This document shows positions 45,304-54,597 of a stretch of DNA of 64,000 bases, piece by piece. Numbering within the stretch: position 1 is the stretch's first letter; each line of letters opens with the position of its first letter. The DNA comes from Roseicyclus sp. (lineage in GTDB: Bacteria; Pseudomonadota; Alphaproteobacteria; Rhodobacterales; Rhodobacteraceae), in contig NZ_JAGYJN010000001.1 of assembly GCF_018402035.1 (NCBI RefSeq), positions 434,001 to 498,000 on the forward strand, read 5' to 3'. The notes beneath the pieces were generated by a model that worked only from the letters and a program-made list of their open reading frames with translations, did not search any database and was not told where the DNA came from. Position numbers and translations under genes: made by a program.

Positions 45304-45320
45304 CGCCTAACTTTCAGGCG
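45304..45320. promoter_or_regulatory. Inverted repeat upstream of amtB, candidate regulator site
   Basis: CGCC-TAACTTTCA-GGCG, 119 nt upstream of amtB, starting inside a promoter-like TTGACC (45299-45304). Its position suits an NtrC operator, but the match to a proven Rhodobacter NtrC site was not checked. Confidence 0.35.
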
Positions 45321-45438
45321 CTTTATGAATTGCCCAGTTTCTTTGCACCCTTTCGCCCGGTTGCCGCTTTTTCTTGCAAGCAAGACGCGCTTTGCAGCGC
45401 GCGAACACAGGGACATCTTGCGGAAGGGACAATCCGAG

Positions 45439-46620
45439 ATGAACGGAGCGGATACAGCATGGATCATCGTCGCCACGGCGCTGGTCCTATTCATGACATT
45501 GCCGGGGCTGGCACTGTTTTACGGCGGGCTGGTGCGGGCGCGCAACGTGCTGAGCGTGTTTCTACACTGCTACGCGATTGCCTGCGTGATGAGCATTCTT
45601 TGGCTGGCCTTGGGCTATTCCATCGCCTTTGGCCCCGGCGAAAGCGGGCTTTGGGGTGGGCTTGATCGCGCCTTCCTGAACGGGGTCACGACAGATAGCC
45701 TGTCGGGCAGCCTGCCCGAGGTGTTGTTTTTCGCCTTTCAGATGACCTTTGCCATCATCACGCCTGCGCTGATCGTGGGCGCATATGTGGAACGTGTGGG
45801 CTTTGGCTTTGTATTATTGTTCTCAGCGCTTTGGATGCTGATCTGCTACGCCCCTGTGGTGCATTGGATCTGGGGCGGCGGCATCTTGGCCGATGGCGGT
45901 ATCTTGGGCGAGACCGGCGTGCGCGATTTCGCGGGCGGCATCGTGGTGCATGAAACCGCAGGTCTGGCCGCGCTCGTTTTGGCGGTTTTCCTTGGTGCCC
46001 GGCGCAACCAGACGACACCGCCGCATAACCCCGGCATGGTGATGATCGGGGCGGCGATGCTGTGGGTCGGCTGGTTCGGCTTTAACGGCGGCAGCCAGTT
46101 GGCCGCCGATGGCGGGGCCGCCATGGCGATCACGGTCACGCATATCTCGGCTGCTGCCGCATCGCTCAGCTGGGGTCTGTGGGAGCAGGTGAAATACGGC
46201 AAGGTCAGCCTTGTGGGCGTTGTCACCGGCACCATCGCGGGGCTTGCCTCGATCACGCCTGCCTCGGGCTTTGTCGGCCCGGTCGCGGCGCTGATCATCG
46301 GCGGGATCGCGGGCATCTTGTGCCAGGAAGCGGTGGGGCTGATCCGCAACAAGCTGCGCATTGATGACACGCTCGATGTCTTTGCCGTGCATGGCGTGGG
46401 CGGCATTTTCGGCACCATCATGATCGCCGTTTTCGGCCAAGGTGCATGGGTCGCGCAACTAGGCGGGCTGGCCATCGTGGGGCTTTACACGGTCATCGTC
46501 ACCGTCGTTTTGATCAAGCTGGTCGGCGCCATCACACCGCTGCGCGTGGATGAAGAGACCGAGCAAGGCGGGCTTGATCTGGCCGTGCATGGCGAGCGGG
46601 CCTACGACATCTCGTCCTGA
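45439..46620 (+). CDS. amtB: Ammonium transporter AmtB
   Basis: 393 residues, eleven membrane spans. Twin His of the pore in VVHWIWGGGILA and DVFAVHGVGGIFGT; FNGGSQLAADG and the C-terminal cytoplasmic tail (DEETEQGGLDLAVHGERAYD) that PII binds. GAAGGGAC precedes the ATG at 45439; the track extension upstream is not coding. glnK, usually adjacent, is not seen here. Strong terminator after. Confidence 0.95.
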   Translation: MNGADTAWIIVATALVLFMTLPGLALFYGGLVRARNVLSVFLHCYAIACVMSILWLALGYSIAFGPGESGLWGGLDRAFLNGVTTDSLSGSLPEVLFFAFQMTFAIITPALIVGAYVERVGFGFVLLFSALWMLICYAPVVHWIWGGGILADGGILGETGVRDFAGGIVVHETAGLAALVLAVFLGARRNQTTPPHNPGMVMIGAAMLWVGWFGFNGGSQLAADGGAAMAITVTHISAAAASLSWGLWEQVKYGKVSLVGVVTGTIAGLASITPASGFVGPVAALIIGGIAGILCQEAVGLIRNKLRIDDTLDVFAVHGVGGIFGTIMIAVFGQGAWVAQLGGLAIVGLYTVIVTVVLIKLVGAITPLRVDEETEQGGLDLAVHGERAYDISS

Positions 46621-46642
46621 GGGCGACCCCATCGCGCGACAT

Positions 46643-46681
46643 GATCGCCGCCCCACCTTTCGGTGTGGGCGGCGATCTTTT
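46643..46681 (+). terminator. Terminator after amtB
   Basis: 11-bp GATCGCCGCCC/GGGCGGCGATC stem with an inner CAC/GTG pairing, followed by TTTT. Confidence 0.9.
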
Positions 46682-46759
46682 GACACCGCCTGCGCAACGC
46701 GATAGGGTTCGGCGTAAGATGGCGGCAGGTCATATCGCGAGCTGAGAACAGGCAAGTCA

Positions 46760-47191
46760 ATGACCGAGTTACCCGAGTATTATTTCCGTGTGCGTGAAAC
46801 CGGTGCCGTGGTGTTCCACATCTCGACCAATAACAAGCACCGCCGCATCGAGATGGACGAGATCGCCACCGTCAATATCCGCAACGGCAATATCCGCCCC
46901 CATGGTGAGCGGGTGCTCAACGCCGATGAAACTTCCATCATCACGGAATGGATCGCGGCGCGGCGCGCGGTGCTGGCAGAGCGCGATATCGACGATATCC
47001 ACCGCGCGGTCGATTACCTCAACCTGACAACACAATGGGCGCAATCGCGCGCAACGGCTGCCGATCTTGAGGAGGTGACGGATCGCTTGCTCTTAGCGAT
47101 GCATGATCTGCGCAGTGTCTTGGTGCGCAAAAAGACCGAGCGGATCATGAACGACGATGCCACCCCGATGATCGAAGAAAGCCAAGCCTGA
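46760..47191 (+). CDS. Conserved hypothetical protein, Rhodobacteraceae type
   Basis: 143 residues, no signal or membrane segment. A beta-rich first half (YYFRVRETGAVVFHI; RIEMDEIATVNIRNGNI) and helical second half (NLTTQWAQSRATAADLEEV; MHDLRSVLVRKK). Looks like a small conserved cytoplasmic protein of this family group, function unknown. Followed by a TetR gene 1 nt after the stop, so they may be co-transcribed. Confidence 0.75.
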   Translation: MTELPEYYFRVRETGAVVFHISTNNKHRRIEMDEIATVNIRNGNIRPHGERVLNADETSIITEWIAARRAVLAERDIDDIHRAVDYLNLTTQWAQSRATAADLEEVTDRLLLAMHDLRSVLVRKKTERIMNDDATPMIEESQA

Positions 47192-47192
47192 G

Positions 47193-47735
47193 ATGGCGGG
47201 ACTATTGAACAAAGCCGATCTTTTGGCTGCAATGGCCGCCCATGTGCGCCATGTCGGTTTGGCCGGTGCCAGCCTGCGGCCCTTGGCGCGCGCGGCGGGC
47301 ACCTCTGATCGGATGCTGATCTATCACTTTGGCAACAAGGCCAATCTGATCGAGGCGCTGCTTGCACGTTTGGCCGATGAGATGCTGGGGGCAATGAACG
47401 CGATCTTGCCCGACGCACCCGCGGCCAGTGAAGCGGATCTGATCGGCGAGATCATCGCGCTTTACCGCACGCCGACCTTTCAACCCTATCGTCGCATCTG
47501 GTTTGACATCTTGTCGGCCACGATGGGCGACAAACCCGTGCATGGCGCGGTGGCACATCGCATCTTGGTGGGTCAGGTGGCATGGATCGCCGCCCGACTG
47601 CCTGTTGGCACGCAAAACCCGACCGCGCAGGCCAAAGCGATGCTGGCCGTGATCCAAGGCGCGTTGGTGCTTGATCTGGTGGGGATGCACCGTGCCGCCA
47701 ATCTTGGGATTGATCTGGCCTATCCGCCACGCTGA
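47193..47735 (+). CDS. TetR/AcrR-family regulator
   Basis: 180 residues. N-terminal HTH: LRPLARAAGTSDRMLIYHFGNKANL. The C-terminal ligand domain is not assignable. Convergent with and slightly overlapping the DUF6314 pseudogene. Its operator is not identified. Confidence 0.85.
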   Translation: MAGLLNKADLLAAMAAHVRHVGLAGASLRPLARAAGTSDRMLIYHFGNKANLIEALLARLADEMLGAMNAILPDAPAASEADLIGEIIALYRTPTFQPYRRIWFDILSATMGDKPVHGAVAHRILVGQVAWIAARLPVGTQNPTAQAKAMLAVIQGALVLDLVGMHRAANLGIDLAYPPR

Positions 47736-48143
47736 AACCGGCTGAGGATCGACATATTCTTGCGCGGTCCCTGCACCTGCCAGCTTTGGGTCCAAAGGGG
47801 CCATTGGCTGAAATCGTAACGCACATCATAAATATCGGGGTCGCAGTAATGGCGGTCCGACAGATGGTCGGGGCCAAGCCTGTGAAAGGGTCGCCCATCG
47901 TCGAAGAAAACGACAAGCCCTTCCCCGTCAGCCTGCCAAAGATAGCGGCGATGCGCCTGCATCGGGGGGGCATCGGCGTAGTGCAAAAGGCCGCTCTCTT
48001 CTTGGCGCAGGCCATCTGTCCTCAGGCCACCAGTGGCACTGGCCGACAAAGCGCCCCTCGCGCCCGCCCAGATGGTCGATGATCCGGCGTGTGAGCATCC
48101 ACTGCCCGGCCAGATCGGCCAAAGTGATCATCCCATCCGTCAT
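47720..48143 (-). pseudogene. DUF6314-family protein, broken by a frameshift
   Basis: The N-terminus (MITLADLAGQWMLTRRIIDH; ATG 48143 or 48131) is in one frame and the rest (LLHYADAPPMQAHRRYLWQA; ending QGPRKNMSILSRF) in another. The frames cross near 48030, at CAC TGG TGG CCT; joining them needs a +1 shift. Together they make a full DUF6314 protein of about 140 residues, so one extra base is the simplest explanation. Either real inactivation or a sequence error. The family function is unknown. Confidence 0.75.
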
Positions 48144-48225
48144 CTTGCGCCACAGCTTGCCTTGTTCCCGCACCTTATGCCGCCTATGAGAGCGCCACGC
48201 ATGCAAGAAAGGCAAGGTCACGCCC

Positions 48226-49533
48226 ATGATCCCCCGTTATTCCCGCCCCGAAATGGTCGCCCTCTGGGAGCCCGCCACCAAGTTCCGCATCTGGTTCGAG
48301 ATCGAGGCCCATGCCTGTGACGCGATGGCAGAGCTGGGCGTGATCCCCAAGGCCAATGCCGAGGCTGTTTGGAAAGCACGCGATGTGGAATTCAACGTGG
48401 CGCGTATCGACGAGATCGAGGCGGTCACAAAGCATGATGTCATCGCCTTTCTGACCCATCTGGCCGAGATCGTGGGGGCCGATGAGGCGCGGTTTGTCCA
48501 TCAGGGCATGACGTCTTCGGATGTGCTGGATACGACCTTCAATATCCAGCTTGCGCGGGCGAGCGATCTGCTCCTCGCTGATCTCGATCAGCTCCTCGCC
48601 GCCCTCAAGCGGCGCGCGATGGAACATAAGATGACCATGCGCATCGGGCGCAGCCATGGCATCCATGCCGAACCCGTGACCATGGGGCTGACCTTCGCCC
48701 GTTTCTATGCCGAGATGGCGCGCAATCGGAACCGTCTGGAAAAGGCCCGCTGGGAGATTGCCACAGGTGCGATTTCAGGCGCTGTCGGCACATTTGCCAA
48801 TATCGATCCGCGCGTCGAGGCCCATGTTTGCGACAAGCTGGGCCTGCGCCCCGAGCCCATTTCAACGCAGGTGATCCCGCGCGACCGGCACGCGATGTTC
48901 TTTGCCACGCTGGGCGTCATCGCCAGTTCCATCGAGAATATCGCGATCGAGATCCGCCATATGCAGCGCACCGAGGTGTTGGAGGCCGAGGAGTTCTTTT
49001 CCGCCGGTCAAAAGGGCTCGTCCGCGATGCCGCATAAGCGCAACCCCGTTCTGACCGAGAACCTGACGGGGCTGGCGCGCATGGTGCGCGCGGCCGTGGT
49101 GCCCGCGATGGAGAATGTGGCGCTGTGGCATGAGCGCGATATCTCGCACAGTTCGGTTGAGCGAATGATCGGCCCTGATGCCACGATCACGCTCGATTTC
49201 GCGCTCGCGCGTCTGACAAGCGTGATCGACAAGCTGGTGATCTATCCCGACAACATGCTTGCCAATATGAACAAGTTCCGCGGGCTGGTGCATTCGCAGC
49301 GCGTGCTTTTGGCGCTGACGCAAGCCGGTGTCAGCCGCGAGGACAGCTATCGCCTTGTGCAGCGCAACGCGATGAAGGTCTGGGAGGAAGGCCGCGATTT
49401 CCAAACCGAGCTTTTGGCTGACCCGGAAGTGACCGCCGCACTCAGCCCCGCGCAGATCGCCGAGAAATTCGATCTGGCCTATCACACCAAGCATGTGGAC
49501 ACGATCTTTGCCCGGGTTTTCAGCGAAAACTGA
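48226..49533 (+). CDS. purB: Adenylosuccinate lyase
   Basis: 435 residues, fumarase/aspartase superfamily. Signature [16 protein letters not shown] and [12 protein letters not shown], with catalytic His in [12 protein letters not shown]. Works twice in purine synthesis (SAICAR to AICAR; adenylosuccinate to AMP). AAGG lies upstream of the ATG at 48226. Other purine genes in the window: hpt and guaA. Confidence 0.97.
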   Translation: MIPRYSRPEMVALWEPATKFRIWFEIEAHACDAMAELGVIPKANAEAVWKARDVEFNVARIDEIEAVTKHDVIAFLTHLAEIVGADEARFVHQGMTSSDVLDTTFNIQLARASDLLLADLDQLLAALKRRAMEHKMTMRIGRSHGIHAEPVTMGLTFARFYAEMARNRNRLEKARWEIATGAISGAVGTFANIDPRVEAHVCDKLGLRPEPISTQVIPRDRHAMFFATLGVIASSIENIAIEIRHMQRTEVLEAEEFFSAGQKGSSAMPHKRNPVLTENLTGLARMVRAAVVPAMENVALWHERDISHSSVERMIGPDATITLDFALARLTSVIDKLVIYPDNMLANMNKFRGLVHSQRVLLALTQAGVSREDSYRLVQRNAMKVWEEGRDFQTELLADPEVTAALSPAQIAEKFDLAYHTKHVDTIFARVFSEN

Positions 49534-49682
49534 ACAAACGACGCCTTGCAGGGTCTTGTTTTCATGCAGCAATAAAAGAACTTTTGGCATTACGGCCAAG
49601 GTCATTGTTTTTCGACCGCGCCGTGCTACCATTTCAATTGCAACCATGACGACCAGACCGCAGCAGAAACGGGAGACGTGAC

Positions 49683-49847
49683 ATGCGTATCAAGACCCTC
49701 CTGGCCGCCTTTGTCCTGATGGCCGTGCCGGGCTTTGCCTATGCCGAATGTTCTTGGGGACGCGCTCATGAAGTGACCATGAGCTGTTCCGAAGGCACGA
49801 CTTGGGATGCCGCGTCCCAAAGCTGCGTGACCTCAGCGACAAGCTGA
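49683..49847 (+). CDS. Small exported cysteine protein
   Basis: 54 residues, too short for the track. Signal peptide MRIKTLLAAFVLMAVPGFAYA, then about 33 mature residues with three Cys (AEC, MSCSEG, QSCV). The C-terminal part CSEGTTWDAASQSCV resembles the N-terminal part of the next gene product (CPDGQVWDIDAAECV). GGGAG precedes the ATG. Unknown function. Confidence 0.75.
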   Translation: MRIKTLLAAFVLMAVPGFAYAECSWGRAHEVTMSCSEGTTWDAASQSCVTSATS

Positions 49848-49878
49848 GCGCAAACGCCGCCAGACCAGCAGCATCAGC

Positions 49879-49910
49879 GCGCGCCGGCTTTGCCCGGCGC
49901 GCGTTCTGCT
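49879..49910 (+). terminator. Hairpin after the small exported protein gene
   Basis: 9-bp stem GCGCGCCGG/CCGGCGCGC with loop CTTTGC, then GTTCTGCTTT; the T content is modest. Confidence 0.55.
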
Positions 49911-49996
49911 TTGTAGGGTTTCACGAAAGCGTCACTTGCCACCCCGATCGCGCGACCCACTTTCCCCGTTCATCATTGCAAAAGAGGCGAGGGAAC

Positions 49997-50548
49997 ATGC
50001 GCGGGTTTTATGTCGGGGCTGTGATGCTTTTGGGCGTGGCCAATATGGCGGCCGCCGTGGGGATGGACGATGACGCGCCCCCGACGCCGACGCAGACAAC
50101 GACCATCTGCCCCGATGGGCAGGTCTGGGATATCGATGCGGCCGAATGTGTGCCGATTGATGAGACGGGCCTTGTCACTGATCCGGCCAGCTTGATCGGT
50201 GTCGCACGCGAACTGGCCTATGCCGGGCGCCATAGCGATGCGCTGGCGCTTTTGGCACGCGCACCTGACCAAGATGACACGATGGTGCAAACATATTTGG
50301 GCTATTCGCTGCGCAGCATGGGCGACATGGCGCGCGGGCTTGATCATTACGGGCGCGCCTTGGCGCTTGATCCTGACAATCTCTTGGCGCGATCCTATCT
50401 GGGCATGGCGCATCTGACCCGCGGCAAACCCGAAGAGGCCGCCGTGCAACTGGCCGAGATCCGGGCGCGCGGCGGTGCGGGGCGTTGGCCAGAGCGCGCC
50501 TTGGCCGCGGCCATCGCGCAGGGCGCGACCACGGGCTATGATTATTGA
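49997..50548 (+). CDS. Exported TPR-repeat protein with Cys motif
   Basis: 183 residues. Signal peptide AVMLLGVANMAAAV, a 15-residue Cys pair region CPDGQVWDIDAAECV, then TPR-like helices (LAYAGRHSDALALLARAP; MVQTYLGYSLRSMGDMARGL; ARSYLGMAHLTRGKPEEAA). Probably periplasmic, protein-protein contacts; role unknown. ATG 49997 has GAGGCGAGGG upstream. Track extension upstream is unsupported. Confidence 0.8.
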   Translation: MRGFYVGAVMLLGVANMAAAVGMDDDAPPTPTQTTTICPDGQVWDIDAAECVPIDETGLVTDPASLIGVARELAYAGRHSDALALLARAPDQDDTMVQTYLGYSLRSMGDMARGLDHYGRALALDPDNLLARSYLGMAHLTRGKPEEAAVQLAEIRARGGAGRWPERALAAAIAQGATTGYDY

Positions 50549-50673
50549 GCAGGGCTTTGTGACCGCGGCAATTCGCAACAAATCCGCGACGTATCGCGCC
50601 CTTCCGTCAGCGCGCCGTTAACACCCCTACCTGATCCTCGCCCTTGGGTGTGTAACAAGGGAACGGGTGGGGT

Positions 50674-51729
50674 ATGAGCCTGCATCATGATTGGGATATC
50701 GCGGCCGAGGCATCGATGCGGGTGGTCACCCCCCCTGCCCGGCTGAGTGCAAAGCAAAAGGCCGCCGTGATCGTGCGGTTGTTGTTGACGCAGAACCTTT
50801 CGCCGGGGATTGCGCGGTTGCACCCGCAACTTCAGGCCGATCTGGCCCGCACCATGGCACAGCTTGGCCCGGTCAACCGCGCAACCCTTGCGCAGGTGGT
50901 GCAAGACTTTACCGCCGAACTCGATGCGATGGCGCTGATCGCCCCACATGGGCTGTCGGCGGCGCTATCGCTGTTGGAGCCGCATCTCTCCCCGCAAGCG
51001 CGCGACGGCCTGCGCGCCGAGGCTGAGGCGGGTGATCAGACCGACCCTTGGGCGCGGCTAAACACGGTCGAGGTTGCGCGGCTGGCCCCGCTCCTGATGT
51101 CCGAAAGCGCCGAGGTGGGGGCGATCTTGCTGTCCAAGCTTGGCGTGGCCAAGGCGGCGGGGCTATTGGCCGAGCTGCCCGCCGACCGCGCCGAGATGAT
51201 CGCCCATGCCATGGCGCTGACAGCCACGGTGACACCCGCCATGGTGGCGCGGATCGGTGATCACCTGCTTGGGCAATTGCGCGCAGCACCCCAAAGCTCG
51301 TTTCGTGCAAGCCCCGTTGACCGGGTCGGCGCGATCCTCAATGCCGTCAATGCAGGTCTGCGCGACACGCTTTTGGGCGGGCTGGAGATGCGCGATGCGC
51401 AATTCGCCACTGAGGTGCGGCGCGCGATCTTTACCTTTCAGCATATCCCCAAGCGGGTCGAACCCGCCGATGTGCCCAAGATCTTGCGCCGGGTCGATGG
51501 CAACACCGTCACGCGCGCCATCGCCGCAGGGATGGAATCGGCCAAGATCACGGTTGAATTCTTGCTGGAGAACATGTCGCGCCGCTTGGCCGAACAGATC
51601 CGTGGCGAGGCCGAGAATATGGGCAAGATCCGCCCTGATGAGGGTGAGGCCGCGATGGGGGCCATCGTCTTTGCCATCCGCAACCTCGAGGAAGAGGGGG
51701 AGATACGCCTGATCCCGCCCGAGGATTGA
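50674..51729 (+). CDS. fliG: Flagellar motor switch protein FliG-like
   Basis: 351 residues. Middle and C-terminal FliG domains with LNTVEVARLAPLLMSESAEV and VEPADVPKILRRVDGNTVTR; the C-terminal charged helix (MGKIRPDEGEAAMGAIVFAI) would contact the stator. Works in the cytoplasmic switch complex with FliM/FliN. No other flagellar gene is in the window, so it is unlinked; a divergent FliG in this group is known to be scattered or paralogous, but I cannot tell which here. Confidence 0.8.
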   Translation: MSLHHDWDIAAEASMRVVTPPARLSAKQKAAVIVRLLLTQNLSPGIARLHPQLQADLARTMAQLGPVNRATLAQVVQDFTAELDAMALIAPHGLSAALSLLEPHLSPQARDGLRAEAEAGDQTDPWARLNTVEVARLAPLLMSESAEVGAILLSKLGVAKAAGLLAELPADRAEMIAHAMALTATVTPAMVARIGDHLLGQLRAAPQSSFRASPVDRVGAILNAVNAGLRDTLLGGLEMRDAQFATEVRRAIFTFQHIPKRVEPADVPKILRRVDGNTVTRAIAAGMESAKITVEFLLENMSRRLAEQIRGEAENMGKIRPDEGEAAMGAIVFAIRNLEEEGEIRLIPPED

Positions 51730-51734
51730 GGCGT

Positions 51735-52199
51735 TCAGCCTGCGTTTGACCCGTAAAGCGCCTGCGCGCGCGCCTCAAACGCGCGCACGATCCGCTGCAT
51801 CGCCTCTTGAAAAAACAGCCCCGCCGCCCCTTGCAAGATCTTGTTGCGAAACTCGAAATCCACGGCAAAGCGCACATCGCAGCCCGGCCCACCATCGGCG
51901 GGGGGCGCGAATTCCCAATTCGAAATCATGTGCTTGAAGGGGCCATCGACATATTCGGTATCGATGCGGCGCGGCCCTTCCCACAAGGTGACGCGGCTTA
52001 AGAACCGCTCGCGGAACATTTTGAAACCAACGACCAGATCGGCCAGCATCACCGCGTGATCGCCCTCGGGCGTGACCGAGCGCACGCGCGCGGCACTGAT
52101 CCAGGGGATGAATTGCGGGTAATGCGCGACATCGGCCACCAGCGCATACATCTGGTCAGGGCTATAGGGCAGCCTGCGGGTTTCGGAATGGGTCGGCAT
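51735..52199 (-). CDS. Coenzyme Q-binding COQ10/RatA-like START-domain protein
   Basis: 154 residues, SRPBCC fold. Signatures YSPDQMYALVADVAHYPQFI and VDFEFRNKILQGAAGLFF. Members bind ubiquinone or other lipids; the E. coli homologue RatA. ATG 52199 (MPTHSETRRL) chosen; the track start adds 11 residues. Convergent with fliG. Confidence 0.85.
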   Translation of the reverse strand: MPTHSETRRLPYSPDQMYALVADVAHYPQFIPWISAARVRSVTPEGDHAVMLADLVVGFKMFRERFLSRVTLWEGPRRIDTEYVDGPFKHMISNWEFAPPADGGPGCDVRFAVDFEFRNKILQGAAGLFFQEAMQRIVRAFEARAQALYGSNAG

Positions 52200-52289
52200 G
52201 TGCGCCTTTCGCCTTTCGCCTGAACCCTCCATGTCCTAAAATGGGCGCCGGAAATCAAGGGGTTCAGGCCGGGATGGCCGGGGGGCATT

Positions 52290-52862
52290 ATGGCGCAGTC
52301 GTCAAGCGGGCCAAACACCACACCGCGCTATGAGGTGGTGCAGATGATTTCGGCCAAATCCATCGCCGCAAGGATCGAGGATCTGGCCCGCGAGATCGAG
52401 GCGGTGTTTTCCGGCACCGACAAGCTTGTTGTGGTGGGCTTGCTACGCGGCAGCTTCGTTTTCATCGCCGATCTGGTGCGCGAGCTGAACCTGCCCGTCG
52501 AGGTCGATTTTCTTGAAGCGTCAAGCTATGGCAATGCCATGCAATCAAGCCGCGAGGTGCGCATCCTCAAGGATCTGCGCGGCGAAATCGCAGGGCGCGA
52601 TGTGCTGGTGGTCGAGGATATCGTCGATACGGGCCACACGCTTCATCATGTGATCAACCTGTTGAAATCAAAAGGGCCTGCGCGGATGAAGACCATCGCG
52701 CTCTTGGATAAGCCGACCCGGCGCGAGGTTGAGATCCGCGCCGATTGGACGGGCTTTGAGATCCCCGATGAATTCGTCGTGGGCTACGGCATCGACTATG
52801 CGCAGCGCAACCGCAACCTGCCCTATATCGGCAAGGTCCGGATGTTGGATGATCACGCCTGA
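52290..52862 (+). CDS. hpt: Hypoxanthine phosphoribosyltransferase
   Basis: 190 residues. PRPP-binding loop [14 protein letters not shown], flexible loop and [13 protein letters not shown] are clear. Salvages hypoxanthine/guanine to IMP/GMP. A start at residue 19 ([14 protein letters not shown]) is also possible. Stop overlaps the following small gene. Confidence 0.93.
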   Translation: MAQSSSGPNTTPRYEVVQMISAKSIAARIEDLAREIEAVFSGTDKLVVVGLLRGSFVFIADLVRELNLPVEVDFLEASSYGNAMQSSREVRILKDLRGEIAGRDVLVVEDIVDTGHTLHHVINLLKSKGPARMKTIALLDKPTRREVEIRADWTGFEIPDEFVVGYGIDYAQRNRNLPYIGKVRMLDDHA

Positions 52863-53047
52863 TGCCCCCATTCTTGATCCGGATGTTGCTCTGGGTGCGT
52901 AACCCGCCATCGCGCAATCAGCAGATCGCGATTGCCGTGATCTGCGGTATTGGTCTGTCGATGGCGGCAGTTGAGTATTTTCTCGGCTGGCCCGCATGGC
53001 TACGCGCCGAGCGGGTGCCGCATGGGCCACGGTTGATCCTGCCCTGA
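52862..53047 (+). CDS. Small membrane protein coupled to hpt
   Basis: 61 residues with one membrane span (IAIAVICGIGLSMAAVEYFLG) between basic N- and C-terminal parts (WVRNPPSRNQQ; WLRAERVPHG). The ATG shares a base with the hpt stop. Small proteins of this kind occur beside housekeeping genes in this group; function unknown. Confidence 0.65.
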   Translation: MPPFLIRMLLWVRNPPSRNQQIAIAVICGIGLSMAAVEYFLGWPAWLRAERVPHGPRLILP

Positions 53048-53180
53048 CATATGCCGCCCTGTGCGGTTTTTCTGACCCGCCCCTGCGCTTGGTAACAAAA
53101 GCATCATTTGACCCTTGGGCCAATGAGCCTAGCCTATAGGGTGACGACCCGCTCCGTGAACCCTTGAGAGAGTATCGCAT

Positions 53181-53648
53181 ATGAACACCCGTAGCATGAT
53201 CGCCGCCATCGCCGCCGTGGCTGGCATTGCCATCACCACCACCGCAACCTTTGCGCAAGATGTGCCCGCCGCCGTGGGCGCGCGTCAGGGCCAGTTCAAG
53301 CTTATGGCGCTGAATGTCGGCGTTTTGGGCAATATGGCACGCGGCAACACCGCCTATGACGCAACGCAAGCCTCGGCTGCGGCGGCCAATCTGGTTGCCA
53401 TCTCGATGCTGGACCAATCCTTTCACTGGCCCGAAGGCACCGATGAGATGAGCATCGAGGGCACCCGCGCCCTGCCTGCGATCTGGGAAAACCTGCCCGA
53501 TGTCGTGATGAAGTGGCAGGCCTTTGGCGCGGCCGCCACGGGTCTTGCAGCCGAGGCGGGCAATGGGCTTGACGCGATGCGCACGGCCCTTGGCCCGGTG
53601 GGCGGCACCTGTGGCGCGTGCCACGATGCCTACCGCGCGCCGCAGTAA
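53181..53648 (+). CDS. Cytochrome c' / c556-type protein
   Basis: 155 residues. Signal peptide ending FAQ, a four-helix bundle and a C-terminal CGACH heme motif, typical for cytochrome c'/c556, which binds NO or transfers electrons in the periplasm. Heme attachment would need the Ccm system (ccmE at 15.9 kb). Promoter-like TTGACC is at about 53108. Confidence 0.9.
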   Translation: MNTRSMIAAIAAVAGIAITTTATFAQDVPAAVGARQGQFKLMALNVGVLGNMARGNTAYDATQASAAAANLVAISMLDQSFHWPEGTDEMSIEGTRALPAIWENLPDVVMKWQAFGAAATGLAAEAGNGLDAMRTALGPVGGTCGACHDAYRAPQ

Positions 53649-53699
53649 GTCTTGGCGCGATCAGGGCGCGCGCTTTTGCGCCCTGATCCGCACCGCAAG

Positions 53700-54594
53700 A
53701 TGCGCCTTATCCTGATCTCATTGGCCGCCATGGGCGCGATCGCCATTGGCGGGGCATGGCTTGCCACACAGCCCGCGACGCTATCACAAGGCGCATTGGC
53801 GGGGCTGACGGGCGATCCCGTGGCGGGTGAGGCCGTGTTTTGGGCGGCTGGCTGCGCCTCGTGCCATGCGGGTGCAGATGCGAGGGGTGAGGCACGGCTG
53901 ATCTTGGCGGGTGGACAGCGCTTTGCCTCGGATTTCGGGACATTCGTCGCCCCCAATATCTCCATGCATCCCGAGCAGGGCATTGGGCGTTGGACGCAAG
54001 CTGAGTTCATCACCGCCCTACAGCATGGCACCAGCCCCGATGGGCGGCATTATTACCCGGCCTTTCCCTATACCGCTTATCGCTTGGCCAAGGCGCAAGA
54101 TCTGGTCGATCTTTGGGCGTTCTGGCAAGGGCTCCCGTCATCTGACACCCCCAGCCTGCCGCATGAGATCGGCTTTCCCTTCAACATCCGGCGCGCGGTC
54201 GGCGCGTGGAACCTTTTGAACCTGCAAGATGATTTCGTAATCACCGGCGATCTGACCGAAGCGCAAGCGCGTGGCCGCTATCTGGCCGAGGCGCTCGCGC
54301 ATTGCGCCGAATGTCACACGCCGCGCAACGCTTTGGGCGGGCTTGATCGGAACCGCATGGATGGCGGGGGCGCCCAACCCATCCGGCACGGGCGTGATAC
54401 CGGCCCTGACGCCGGACAAGCTGACATGGTCGCAGGCCGAGATCGCGGCCTATCTCAACGACGGCTTCACCCCCGATTTCGACAGCGCGGGCGGGCATAT
54501 GGTGTCGGTCATCGCCAACATGGCGATGCTGCCCGAGGCCGACAGGCTGGCCATCGCCGCCTATCTCAAGGCACTGCCGCCGGTGGTGGAGTAA
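53700..54594 (+). pseudogene. Diheme cytochrome c, interrupted by a +1 frameshift
   Basis: Signal anchor LILISLAAMGAIAIGGAWLA, first heme motif CASCH, second CAECH. The frame holds to GGLDRNR (54354-54356) and the homologous rest (MAGAPNPSGTGVIPALTPDK ... IAAYLKALPPVVE) continues in the +1 frame from 54358, so an extra A at 54357 explains it. Related to periplasmic diheme cytochromes of dehydrogenase systems. Broken gene or sequence error; both heme motifs remain in the first piece. Directly follows the cytochrome c' gene. Confidence 0.78.
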
Positions 54595-54597
54595 CCC

